Of a stretch of 28,853 bases of DNA, positions 6,909 to 14,209 are shown piece by piece (position 1 is the first letter of the stretch; each line of letters begins with the position of its first letter). The stretch comes from Bacteroidales bacterium. Lineage in GTDB: Bacteria > Bacteroidota > Bacteroidia > Bacteroidales > P3. The translations under genes and the position numbers were made by a program. The stretch lies in the NCBI GenBank assembly GCA_004551865.1, contig SFPR01000017.1, forward strand, positions 1 through 28,853, written 5' to 3'. Below the pieces are notes generated by a model. That model saw nothing but the letters and a program-made list of their open reading frames with translations. It ran no database searches and had not been told where the DNA came from.

Positions 6909-7217
6909 TTATTTGTGGTTCTTGCAATCGCCACTGCACTTTTTAGTTGCATCTTTCTGGTGGTCCTTGCAATTTCCGCTACACTTGTGAGCCTCAGTCT
7001 TCTTGTCTTTGCTGCAACAAGCCTTGTCAGCCTTTTGGGTTGCTGCTTGTTGGTGTTTTTTGCAATCGCCGCTGCACTTGTGTTCAGCTTTTTTGTCTTT
7101 GCTGCAACAAGTTTTTTCTGTCTTTTGAGGTTCTTGCGACTTCTTAACAGGCTCTTGAGCCATCGATACTGCACCTGCAAAAATCAAAGCAGCTGCAAAA
7201 ACGAAAATTTTCTTCAT
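6909..7217 (-). CDS. Secreted Cys/His-rich Lys-rich repeat protein
   Basis: 102 residues: a signal peptide (1-20, cleavage after SMA before QEP), then a very lysine-rich mature chain made of repeats. CCSKDKK occurs at 37 and 67, and a KCSG(D/N)C unit at 47, 78 and 93, each followed by K-x-H. There are ten cysteines (37, 38, 48, 52, 67, 68, 79, 83, 94, 98) and five histidines. The paired CC and CxxxC spacing suggests periplasmic or extracellular metal binding or redox buffering, which is inference. No family is recognised. It has its own promoter (7272-7304) and terminator and lies directly upstream of the sigma operon on the same strand. An overlapping lysine/arginine-rich frame is a shadow of the repeats. 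Confidence 0.82.
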   Translation of the reverse strand: MKKIFVFAAALIFAGAVSMAQEPVKKSQEPQKTEKTCCSKDKKAEHKCSGDCKKHQQAATQKADKACCSKDKKTEAHKCSGNCKDHQKDATKKCSGDCKNHK

Positions 7218-7271
7218 AATGTTAAATCTGTTTTTTTGGTTTTACAATCAATTATCTAAACTCTTAGACGG

Positions 7272-7304
7272 CAAAGATAGCAAAATCTTACAGTCAAACG
7301 CCAA
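7272..7304 (-). promoter_or_regulatory. Promoter of Cys-rich protein gene
   Basis: On the minus strand TTG (7304-7302), 22 bases, TATCTTTG (7279-7272). Predicted transcription start near 7266, giving a leader of about 50 bases before the ATG at 7217. Confidence 0.6.
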
Positions 7305-7333
7305 AAAAAATGCATTTTTAGCAGAAAAAGTGC

Positions 7334-7341
7334 TACCTTTG
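7334..7341 (+). promoter_or_regulatory. -7 box of FISUMP gene
   Basis: TACCTTTG matches TAnnTTTG and lies 39 bases before the ATG at 7381. No good TTG is seen at the expected -33 distance, so the promoter may be weak or activator-dependent. Confidence 0.5.
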
Positions 7342-7380
7342 CAGACGTTATTGATTGATTACAACACATTGTCATAAGTT

Positions 7381-8115
7381 ATGTTCAAAAAGTTGCTTTG
7401 TACAATAGGCATATTATTTTGTGTTTTGTCCGGTTTGTTTGCCCAAAACTACGATGACAACTTTGCAAAGCCTATTGTAACCGAAAACGGAAAGTATCGC
7501 TACTACGAATTACCTCCAATCAAGACCTCGGAAGGCGAATTGATTTTTTTGGATAGAAATCTTGGTGCAACAAGCGACTATGTGGGCAGCACCGACTCTT
7601 GGGGCGACCTTTATCAATGGGGAAGAGCAACCGACGGACACGAGAAACGTTCTTCCGACACCACACTTTCGCTTTCCAAAACCTACAATACCAATCACTC
7701 GCTCTTCATTGTCGATGAAAAAAAAGCCAACGATTGGATGCAAAACAGCGATGATGACCTTTGGAAGGGAGAAAACGGATTGACAAATCCCTGCCCTTGC
7801 GGATACAGACTGCCGACCGAAAGAGAATGGAGGGCGTTGTTAAATCTCGGATATGAGGTAAAAACATCACAAGAGGGCTTTTATTACCTCTCGATTGCCA
7901 ACGGACAATTACTTCTCCCCGCTGCGGGTCTGAGAAATGCCTATACCGGCAACTTTCAGCACGTCGGAACAAGAGGATACTATTGGGGAGCTGATGCAAT
8001 AAGCCGAGGCACTTCCTCTTGTATTGACTTCAACAAAAACGATATTACAACCAATATAAGCATTTTCGGTTTCAGGGCATTCGGGCGAAGTGTCCGTTGC
8101 CTGAAAGACAATTAA
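7381..8115 (+). CDS. Secreted FISUMP-domain protein
   Basis: 244 residues with a signal peptide (1-21, GLFA before QNY). The mature part matches the Fibrobacter succinogenes major paralogous domain: LDRNLGAT (57-64), LYQWGR (77-82), CPCGYRLPTEREW (138-150), YYWGAD, and the closing SVRCLKDN. This domain has a C-type-lectin/sulfatase-modifying-like fold and is common in exported Bacteroidota proteins; its role is not established. It is one compact domain with no sorting tail, so it is probably periplasmic or released. It is transcribed divergently from the Cys-rich gene. The ABC transporter ATPase starts 22 bases downstream and may be co-transcribed. Confidence 0.85.
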   Translation: MFKKLLCTIGILFCVLSGLFAQNYDDNFAKPIVTENGKYRYYELPPIKTSEGELIFLDRNLGATSDYVGSTDSWGDLYQWGRATDGHEKRSSDTTLSLSKTYNTNHSLFIVDEKKANDWMQNSDDDLWKGENGLTNPCPCGYRLPTEREWRALLNLGYEVKTSQEGFYYLSIANGQLLLPAAGLRNAYTGNFQHVGTRGYYWGADAISRGTSSCIDFNKNDITTNISIFGFRAFGRSVRCLKDN

Positions 8116-8137
8116 CCGACAACAAATCAACAAGTCA

Positions 8138-9043
8138 ATGTCTATATTAGAAACAATAGAAGTAAGCAAACGCTATTCCAATCACCTTGCACTCGACAAG
8201 GTTTCGATGAAAGTTGAACAAGGCGAAGTGTTCGGGCTTTTGGGTCCGAACGGTGCAGGAAAGACAACCCTTATCCGCATGATAAACCAAATCACCGCCC
8301 CCGACAGCGGCAAAATTCTTTTCTTTGACCACCCGATAAGAGAGAGCGACACAACAAACATTGGTTATATGCCGGAGGAGAGAGGTTTGTACAAAAAGAT
8401 GAAAGTATCTGAGCAGGCAATGTACCTTGCCGAACTGAAAGGATTAGAACCCAAAGAAGCCAAACGCAAATTGGAGTATTGGTTTGAAAAGTTTGAAATC
8501 ACATCTTGGTGGGACAAGAAATTGGAAGAGCTGTCCAAGGGTATGGCACAGAAAATTCAGTTCATAACCACCATACTTCACGAACCCAAGTTGCTGATAT
8601 TTGATGAGCCTTTCAGCGGATTTGACCCTGTGAATGCAGAGCTGTTGAAGCAAGAAATCCTTTCTCTTCGCAACAATGGTGCAACAATCATTTTTTCGAC
8701 CCACAATATGGCTTCGGTTGAAGAGATATGCGACAGAATTGTCCTTATCAACAAGGCAAAGAACATTTTGGAGGGCAGGGTTGAACAAATCAAACAGAGC
8801 TTCTGCGAAAACATCTTCGAGATTATCACTCCGAAAACCGAAATGCTCAATCTGAGCAGAGAATATGAGATTATTGAGCAGCAAACCACCGACCGCAACT
8901 CAATTTTCAAGATAAAAATTCCACAAGGTAAGAATGCAGAATTGATAAGCGAGGTGATGAAACAAACAGACTTGCTCTCATATAGGGAAGTCTTGCCTTC
9001 AATGAATGAGATTTTCATAAAAACCGTAAAAAGCAATGAATAA
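8138..9043 (+). CDS. ABC transporter ATPase, NatA/ABC-2 exporter type
   Basis: 301 residues. Walker A GPNGAGKT (36-43), signature LSKGM (132-136, a common variant of LSGGQ in NatA-like proteins), Walker B LLIFDEP (152-158) and H-loop His189 (STHN) are all present. The C-terminal hundred residues are the extra domain of this exporter class. It powers the permease encoded next, whose start overlaps its end by eight bases. The pair resembles the NatAB sodium exporter and other ABC-2 exporters; the substrate is unknown. Confidence 0.93.
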   Translation: MSILETIEVSKRYSNHLALDKVSMKVEQGEVFGLLGPNGAGKTTLIRMINQITAPDSGKILFFDHPIRESDTTNIGYMPEERGLYKKMKVSEQAMYLAELKGLEPKEAKRKLEYWFEKFEITSWWDKKLEELSKGMAQKIQFITTILHEPKLLIFDEPFSGFDPVNAELLKQEILSLRNNGATIIFSTHNMASVEEICDRIVLINKAKNILEGRVEQIKQSFCENIFEIITPKTEMLNLSREYEIIEQQTTDRNSIFKIKIPQGKNAELISEVMKQTDLLSYREVLPSMNEIFIKTVKSNE

Positions 9044-10382
9044 GACAAAAATAATAATCAAACGAGAATACCTTTCGAGGGTAAGAAAAAAGTCGTTTGT
9101 CGTAATGACGATTTTGGGTCCGCTAATGATTTGTGCTTTGTTGGTTGTACCGGTTCTTTTGCAACAAACAGGAGAATCGAGGAGCGAAATAATCGTTGTT
9201 GATGCCACGGCAGAGAGATTGGACGACAAGTCGGTCGCCATTTTCAAAAACAAATTCAAGTCGGACGACGCTGTACATTACACCTACTCCGACGATATTG
9301 AAGCAGCTCAAAAAATTCTCAAAGACAACTCCTGCGATGCTGTGTTGGAGATAGTCTCTACAAGCGACAATCCTCCGATTAAGAGTTTTCTGTACTATGG
9401 AGAGAACGAACCCGGGCTGAAAGTGCAGGAGCAAACCAAAAATCAGATTTTGAACATACTCAGAAACAGCATTCTTCAGTACGATTACGGCATGAATGAA
9501 AAGCAAATAGAATGGATAAACAACCCTACGATTGACTTTTATACCAAAAACATACTTACAGGAGAGAGTTCGTTCAACGAAATCAAGACCATACTCGGAG
9601 CAGTTGGTGGCTTCCTTATATATATGTTCATCTTTATCTTTGGTTCAATGGTAATGAAAGGCGTGAGCGAAGAAAAGACCAATCGAATTGTGGAAGTGTT
9701 GGTATCAAGTGTCAAACCTGTTCAGCTACTTATGGGAAAACTTATTGCCATTGCCTTGGTCGGACTTACTCAATTTGCAATGTGGGTTGTGCTTACCGTC
9801 GGCATCATATCCTTTGTGCAGGCTGCATCGCCTGAGCTTTTTGCCCCTGCCGAGCAAGAGCAAATCACGGTAAACGAAAGAGTAATCACCGTAGATAAAC
9901 TAAACTCTGTCGAAAGCAGTGAGGCAAACGAATTGATGCAAGGGCTTATGGCTATTAACTATCCTCTTGTTATAGGAATGTTCCTTTTCTTCTTCATTGC
10001 AGGCTACTTCCTCTACGCATCACTCTTTGGTGCCATAGGTTCGCTTATTGACATTGACACAGACGGACAGCAGTTCACCCTGCCGGTTACCATTCCTATG
10101 ATTATTGCAATAGTCTCTCTGCCAATGGTAATGGAAAACCCTTCCGGTTCGGCAGCCTTTTGGCTCTCTGTGATACCATTTACCTCCCCTGTTGCCATGA
10201 TGGTGAGAATACCTTTCGGTGTTCCGGTATGGCAACTTGCCATTTCGGTAGGTCTTATGATTGTAACGATTGTGCTGTGTGTTGCGATTGCGGCAAAGAT
10301 TTACAAGACTGCAATACTGATGTATGGCAAAAAAATCACATATAATGAGATTTGGAAGTGGCTCAGGTACAAAAATGCCTGA
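9036..10382 (+). CDS. ABC-2 type transporter permease (NatB-like)
   Basis: 448 residues. One N-terminal membrane helix (about 21-42) precedes a large extracytoplasmic domain (about 43-180), then five to six helices run to the C-terminus. FGSMVMKGVSEEKTNRIVEVL near residue 210 is the characteristic ABC-2 motif on the cytosolic side. It forms an export complex with the ATPase gene it overlaps. The NatB/YhaP type is likely; the transported substrate cannot be told from sequence. After its stop about 180 bases without a clear terminator lead to the next promoter. Confidence 0.92.
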   Translation: MNKTKIIIKREYLSRVRKKSFVVMTILGPLMICALLVVPVLLQQTGESRSEIIVVDATAERLDDKSVAIFKNKFKSDDAVHYTYSDDIEAAQKILKDNSCDAVLEIVSTSDNPPIKSFLYYGENEPGLKVQEQTKNQILNILRNSILQYDYGMNEKQIEWINNPTIDFYTKNILTGESSFNEIKTILGAVGGFLIYMFIFIFGSMVMKGVSEEKTNRIVEVLVSSVKPVQLLMGKLIAIALVGLTQFAMWVVLTVGIISFVQAASPELFAPAEQEQITVNERVITVDKLNSVESSEANELMQGLMAINYPLVIGMFLFFFIAGYFLYASLFGAIGSLIDIDTDGQQFTLPVTIPMIIAIVSLPMVMENPSGSAAFWLSVIPFTSPVAMMVRIPFGVPVWQLAISVGLMIVTIVLCVAIAAKIYKTAILMYGKKITYNEIWKWLRYKNA

Positions 10383-10492
10383 TTAGTCAAAGTTATCGGA
10401 CATTAAAAAGCAGAATGATGTATCCGAATGGTCAAAATCTCGGATTTAATTCGGCAAAACGAAAATGTCCTTTCGGCAAACAATTCGACCTT

Positions 10493-10528
10493 TTGAGTGT
10501 AGAAATATAGATAATTGTCGTAACTTTG
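10493..10528 (+). promoter_or_regulatory. Promoter of small membrane protein gene
   Basis: TAACTTTG (10521-10528) matches the -7 consensus, 38 bases before the ATG at 10566. The nearest plausible -33 TTG (10493-10495) is 25 bases away, longer than usual. Confidence 0.5.
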
Positions 10529-10565
10529 CGGCAATTTTTGAAATAAGAAAATTGCATTTTGAATA

Positions 10566-10808
10566 ATGAATAAGTTTTTTTTGAAAAGCGTATTGAAAGC
10601 AGTCATTGCAGCTGTGTTAATCATCGTGATGTGGGTATTTCAATACTATCCCGAAAGCGTAAACTTTAAGTTCTGGTTGGGACTTGTTGTTGTCATAGGA
10701 ATACTTTGCTACTTGGTTATCTTGGTGTGTTCTTTGGCTTCCAAGGTATCTGCCTTCGAGAAAGAAAAAAGCAGAGAACTCCAAGCAAAAAAAGAGGAAG
10801 AAAAGTAA
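10566..10808 (+). CDS. Small two-TM membrane protein
   Basis: 80 residues. Two hydrophobic helices (about 8-26 and 36-57) are followed by a highly charged Lys/Glu tail (61-80). A consensus -7 promoter lies just upstream, which supports it as a real gene. No family is recognised with confidence. The Mpv17-like gene begins 84 bases downstream on the same strand. Confidence 0.75.
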   Translation: MNKFFLKSVLKAVIAAVLIIVMWVFQYYPESVNFKFWLGLVVVIGILCYLVILVCSLASKVSAFEKEKSRELQAKKEEEK

Positions 10809-10892
10809 TTATTTTAATGGTTTAATGATGCCTTTTGAGGGAAATCGCTCGTCAATTTCCCCAAGGGTTTGTTTTTGCAAAAAGAAAAGAAG

Positions 10893-11591
10893 ATGAAGAA
10901 AAAAGACTTGATTTTTATTGCTGCTTGTGCGGTCGTTGTGGCTCTGTTTTTTGTTGTAGAGCCTTTGAACACTTGGTTTATGTCTTGGAGCAAGGCACAC
11001 GATTGGCGTTACTTTGTGTTGGCGTTTTTGAAGTTCGGTGTTTTGGCAACGGTCGGTGAGTGTATTGGTTTGAGAATAAGCAAAGGGGTTTACAACCAAA
11101 AGGGATTTGGAATCATGCCTCGTGCTTTGGTTTGGGGAGTATTGGGCGTTGCAATCACCATTGCAATGGGCATTTTCTCTTCGGGAACGTTCAATCTTTT
11201 GTCTTACTTTGGTCTCGAACTGAATAACCAAACCATAGGTGGCGAACCTTTCGGTATAAGGTTGTTGTATGCTGCTTGTGTGTCGGTTTTGATGAACACA
11301 TTCTTTGCTCCTGTCTTTATGACGATACACAAAATGACCGACACTCACATTTTGGCAACCGGAGGAACGCTCAAGGGCTTCTTCTCTCCCATTCCGTTCG
11401 GTCAGATTTTTGAAAACTTGAATTGGAAGGTTCAATGGAACTTCGTTTTCATGAAGACCATTCCGTTTTTCTGGTATCCTGCTCACACAATCACTTTCTT
11501 GTTGCCTCCACAGTTCAGAGTATTGTTTGCAGCTTTGCTCGGCGTTGCCTTGGGTATCATTTTGTCGATTGCAAACATGAAGAAGAAGTAA
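10893..11591 (+). CDS. Mpv17/PMP22-like integral membrane protein
   Basis: 232 residues with about five to six membrane helices. The C-terminal part (WNFVFMKTIPFFWYPAH, then FLLPPQFRVLF, ending LGIILS) resembles the Mpv17/PMP22 signature of eukaryotic organelle membrane proteins: W-x-PA, a proline, R-x-LF, LS. That is a recalled pattern, not a search result. The function of bacterial members is unknown; eukaryotic Mpv17 forms a channel. The ATG at 10893 follows an A/G-rich ribosome-site region; an upstream in-frame TTG at 10869 is less likely. The outer-membrane barrel gene starts 21 bases after its stop. Confidence 0.7.
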   Translation: MKKKDLIFIAACAVVVALFFVVEPLNTWFMSWSKAHDWRYFVLAFLKFGVLATVGECIGLRISKGVYNQKGFGIMPRALVWGVLGVAITIAMGIFSSGTFNLLSYFGLELNNQTIGGEPFGIRLLYAACVSVLMNTFFAPVFMTIHKMTDTHILATGGTLKGFFSPIPFGQIFENLNWKVQWNFVFMKTIPFFWYPAHTITFLLPPQFRVLFAALLGVALGIILSIANMKKK

Positions 11592-11612
11592 CCGATGCTT
11601 TACTTTGCGAAG

Positions 11613-12818
11613 ATGAAACAAAGATTTTTTTTGACAATATGTCTTTTGATGTGCAGCCTTGGCGGCTTTGCCCAACAAAAGAGCTACGATTTTGAATTTT
11701 ATGGCTGGATAAGTCCGCAGTACTTCGTCAATTCTCGTCAGTGTGCAGGGGCAAGAGACGGACTTTTGTGCCTTTACCCTCTCGCACCCGACTTTACGCC
11801 TTCGGGCGAAGACCTCAACGACAGTTGGAATCACAACTTTTCGGCGGCAACCACTCGTTTTGGTGCAAAAATTCGTCTCGATGATGTTTTGGGAGCAAAG
11901 GTTGTGGGAAACATAGAGACGGATTTTACCGGACAAAGCGATGCCAACATTCACCTTTTGAGGCTTAGGCAGGCAAATGTCAAGATGATGTGGGAAGATG
12001 TCTTTGCACTGACTGCCGGACATGGTTGGAGTGTGTTCTGTGTTCCGGAAATGATGCCTCAAATGCAAGACTTGAACAACGGAACTCCCTTCCACCCTTT
12101 CGCAAGGCTCAATCACATTCGTTTGGATTACTCTCCCTGCTCTCTGATAAGCCTTGTGGGTTCGTTGGGCTGGCAAAGGGATTATGCCACGGTGGGTATA
12201 GAGAACAAAAGAGACTACACTCAGCAATCTCGAACGATGATACCCGAGTTCAACTTGCAGTTGCAATTTCATCACAATGGTATCTTGGCAGGATTTACGG
12301 GCGAAGCAAAGGTTATACAACCACGAAAGGAGTACTCCGAGCAGCTGACAAGTTTTGCGGCAAACGCTTTTTTCAACTACAAGACAAGCAAACTCAACTT
12401 CAAACTGCAAGCTCTGTGGGGTGAAAACATGAATGACTATTGTCTGTTTGGCGGATACTACGAGTTTGACCAAAGTCTTGAAACACCCGATAATCCTTTT
12501 AATTATTCTTCAAGTGCAATCTCTGCTCTGTGGTGCGAGGTGGTCTATAATTGGGGACGATTCTCTCCTGCTGTCTTTGTGGGTTATGCCTCTCATGAGA
12601 ACAAAGCACGCAACTACAACAAGGCTTACGGAAGTGCAATGGCTTTGGATAATATCTTTCGCATAGCTCCACGTTTGGATTATCACTTCACAAAAGATTT
12701 TCTTCTCAGCACATCGGTGGAATATACCAATATAAAATATGAGGACGAGGTTTGCAAAGACCGACTTGACAACTATCGACTTTCTCTAACCTTGTTGTAC
12801 AGATTTAACAGCAAATGA
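11613..12818 (+). CDS. Outer-membrane beta-barrel (porin-like) protein
   Basis: 401 residues. A clean signal peptide (MKQRFFLTICLLMCSLGGFA, cleaved before QQK) is followed by alternating amphipathic strands rich in aromatic residues (DFEFYGWISPQY, RFGAKIRLDDV, RLSLTLLYRF near the end), the pattern of an outer-membrane barrel. The C-terminus is one short strand ending YRFNSK. An in-frame ATG at 11595 would add six residues before the signal peptide and is less likely. It resembles unnamed Bacteroidota porins; no substrate can be inferred. Its stop overlaps the dapF start by four bases, so the two are translationally coupled despite unrelated roles. Confidence 0.8.
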   Translation: MKQRFFLTICLLMCSLGGFAQQKSYDFEFYGWISPQYFVNSRQCAGARDGLLCLYPLAPDFTPSGEDLNDSWNHNFSAATTRFGAKIRLDDVLGAKVVGNIETDFTGQSDANIHLLRLRQANVKMMWEDVFALTAGHGWSVFCVPEMMPQMQDLNNGTPFHPFARLNHIRLDYSPCSLISLVGSLGWQRDYATVGIENKRDYTQQSRTMIPEFNLQLQFHHNGILAGFTGEAKVIQPRKEYSEQLTSFAANAFFNYKTSKLNFKLQALWGENMNDYCLFGGYYEFDQSLETPDNPFNYSSSAISALWCEVVYNWGRFSPAVFVGYASHENKARNYNKAYGSAMALDNIFRIAPRLDYHFTKDFLLSTSVEYTNIKYEDEVCKDRLDNYRLSLTLLYRFNSK

Positions 12819-13600
12819 AGATAAAATTTCACAAATATCAGGGAGCGGGAAACGACTTTATCCTTATCGACAACCGCAAAGGAGAAATCAATCTCAACTC
12901 AGAACAAATAAAACATCTTTGCAACAGACATTTCGGCATTGGCAGTGATGGTTTGATACTATTGGAAAACAGCGATAAGGAGGATTTTGCCATGCGATTT
13001 TTCAATCCCGATGGTTCAAGCGGCATGATGTGCGGCAATGGAGGCAGATGTATAGTTTCGTTTGCCAAGGAGCTTGGCTTGTTTGAGAAAAAGTGCAGCT
13101 TTGAAGCCCCCGACGGAGTTCACCACGGGGAGATTGATGGCGATATGGTTCGATTGCAAATGTCGGATACCGCAATGCCTACATTTTTTGAAGACGGAAT
13201 GCACCTTGACACCGGAACATCTCATTTTGTGGTCTTTACAGACAATCTTGAAGGCGTGGACATTTGCTCTGAGGGCAGAAAACTGCGATTTGACCAAAGG
13301 TTTGACAAATTTGGAGGCTGCAATGTCAATTTCGTAAAGCCCGAGAGCAAAAACCAAATAGCGATAAGGACATACGAAAGAGGTGTCGAAGATGAGACAT
13401 TGGCTTGCGGAACGGGAATAACGGCATCTGCACTTGCAACAAGCATAAAGCAGAAGTTTGAAGACGGATTTCACACAATCAAAGTCTCTGCCAAAGGTGG
13501 CGAATTATCTGTTGAATTTAATAAAAACAAGGACAAATTCAGCAATATAGTACTCTGCGGAAAAGGCGAGAAAATATTCTGTGGCGAAACGACACTTTGA
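12815..13600 (+). CDS. dapF: Diaminopimelate epimerase
   Basis: 261 residues. DapF interconverts LL- and meso-diaminopimelate in the cytosol, the step giving the lysine precursor and the peptidoglycan cross-linking residue. The two catalytic cysteines are visible: Cys73 in MCGNGGRC and Cys198 in ETLACGTG. The start GAGNDFILID and GIGSDGL also match the family, and the length is normal. It overlaps the barrel-protein gene by ATGA. No other lysine-pathway gene is nearby. An intergenic repeat and the rpsO promoter follow. Confidence 0.97.
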   Translation: MKIKFHKYQGAGNDFILIDNRKGEINLNSEQIKHLCNRHFGIGSDGLILLENSDKEDFAMRFFNPDGSSGMMCGNGGRCIVSFAKELGLFEKKCSFEAPDGVHHGEIDGDMVRLQMSDTAMPTFFEDGMHLDTGTSHFVVFTDNLEGVDICSEGRKLRFDQRFDKFGGCNVNFVKPESKNQIAIRTYERGVEDETLACGTGITASALATSIKQKFEDGFHTIKVSAKGGELSVEFNKNKDKFSNIVLCGKGEKIFCGETTL

Positions 13601-13627
13601 TTAAATAAAGCGGCGAGTTATTCAGGT

Positions 13628-13660
13628 AAAACGCTGGTTTGTCAAAATAAATCGCCGTTT
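13628..13660. repeat. Intergenic repeat, copy 1
   Basis: The 33-base segment aligns with 27971-28004. Shared features are the left arm AAAACGCyG, a middle CAAAAATAAATC (with one base shift) and a right arm GCGTTT or CCGTTT that partly complements the left arm. It sits between the dapF stop and the rpsO promoter. Confidence 0.6.
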
Positions 13661-13701
13661 CATTTTTGCCGAAAATCACAAAGAAAAAAGCAGATAACAT
13701 T

Positions 13702-13731
13702 TTGTCAATTCAAAAAATAGTTGTACTTTTG
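13702..13731 (+). promoter_or_regulatory. rpsO promoter
   Basis: TTG (13702-13704), 19 bases, TACTTTTG (13724-13731): an ideal Bacteroidota promoter. The start of transcription near 13738 leaves a leader of about 50 bases. Confidence 0.75.
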
Positions 13732-13787
13732 CAAACTCGTAGGGAGATAGAGAATTAGTTAAAAACAAAAATTAAGTATAGGTAGAT

Positions 13788-14057
13788 ATGTATTTGACAG
13801 CCGAGAAAAAGAAAGAGATTTTTGCTCAATATGGCAAAAATGCAGCTGATACAGGTTCAACAGAGTCTCAAATAGCGTTGTTCACGTTCAGAATTCAAAA
13901 ACTGACTCAACACGTTAAGGAAAACCACAAGGACTTGTTTACAAAAAGGTCTCTTGTTAATTTGGTGGGAAAGAGAAGACGTTTGTTGGACTACCTTAAA
14001 GCAAATGATATTGAGAAATATCGTGAGCTTATAAAGCAATTGGGTATCAGAAAGTAA
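13788..14057 (+). CDS. rpsO: 30S ribosomal protein S15
   Basis: 89 residues, the usual length. S15 binds 16S rRNA early in assembly of the small subunit and forms a bridge to the large subunit. The conserved DTGSTESQIALFT and KRRRLLDYL-YRELI-LGIRK blocks (residues about 21-35 and 63-89) are present. It has its own strong promoter and a strong terminator, with pnp next, the arrangement seen in many bacteria. Confidence 0.98.
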   Translation: MYLTAEKKKEIFAQYGKNAADTGSTESQIALFTFRIQKLTQHVKENHKDLFTKRSLVNLVGKRRRLLDYLKANDIEKYRELIKQLGIRK

Positions 14058-14090
14058 AAATTTTAAGAGGATTACTAAGTGAGATTTCTT

Positions 14091-14119
14091 AAAGGCAATT
14101 AGAGGCTAATTGCCTTTTT
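14091..14119 (+). terminator. rpsO intrinsic terminator
   Basis: An 11-bp perfect stem AAAGGCAATTA/TAATTGCCTTT (14091-14101 with 14107-14117) with a 5-base loop runs into a T-tract. No TAnnTTTG box is seen between it and pnp, so pnp is probably expressed by read-through or from a weak promoter. Confidence 0.85.
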
Positions 14120-14163
14120 GTGTTGTTTAAGGAGCAAAAATTAGAGGAAAAATCGAAAACAGA

Positions 14164-14182
14164 CCAAGTCGGCTCCGCTTGG
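14164..14182 (+). promoter_or_regulatory. Small hairpin in pnp leader
   Basis: CCAAG (14164-14168) and CTTGG (14178-14182) can pair around a GC-rich loop about 30 bases before the pnp start. PNPase mRNA is autoregulated through a leader stem in enterobacteria. Whether this small stem acts similarly is a guess. Confidence 0.3.
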
Positions 14183-14209
14183 AAGAGGTAAAAAAGAAAG
14201 AAAATAATA

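Noticed and set aside
6902..7180. Overlapping Lys/Arg-rich 92-codon minus-strand frame
   Set aside because: A frame-shifted reading of the repeated Cys-rich gene. The other frame has a signal peptide and regular Cys repeats.
10809..12473. Very long open frame (554 codons) on the minus strand
   Set aside because: It lies antisense to the Mpv17-like and barrel genes, which have family-like features and signal sequences. Its own product is Cys/Arg/His-rich without any domain, a typical antisense shadow.
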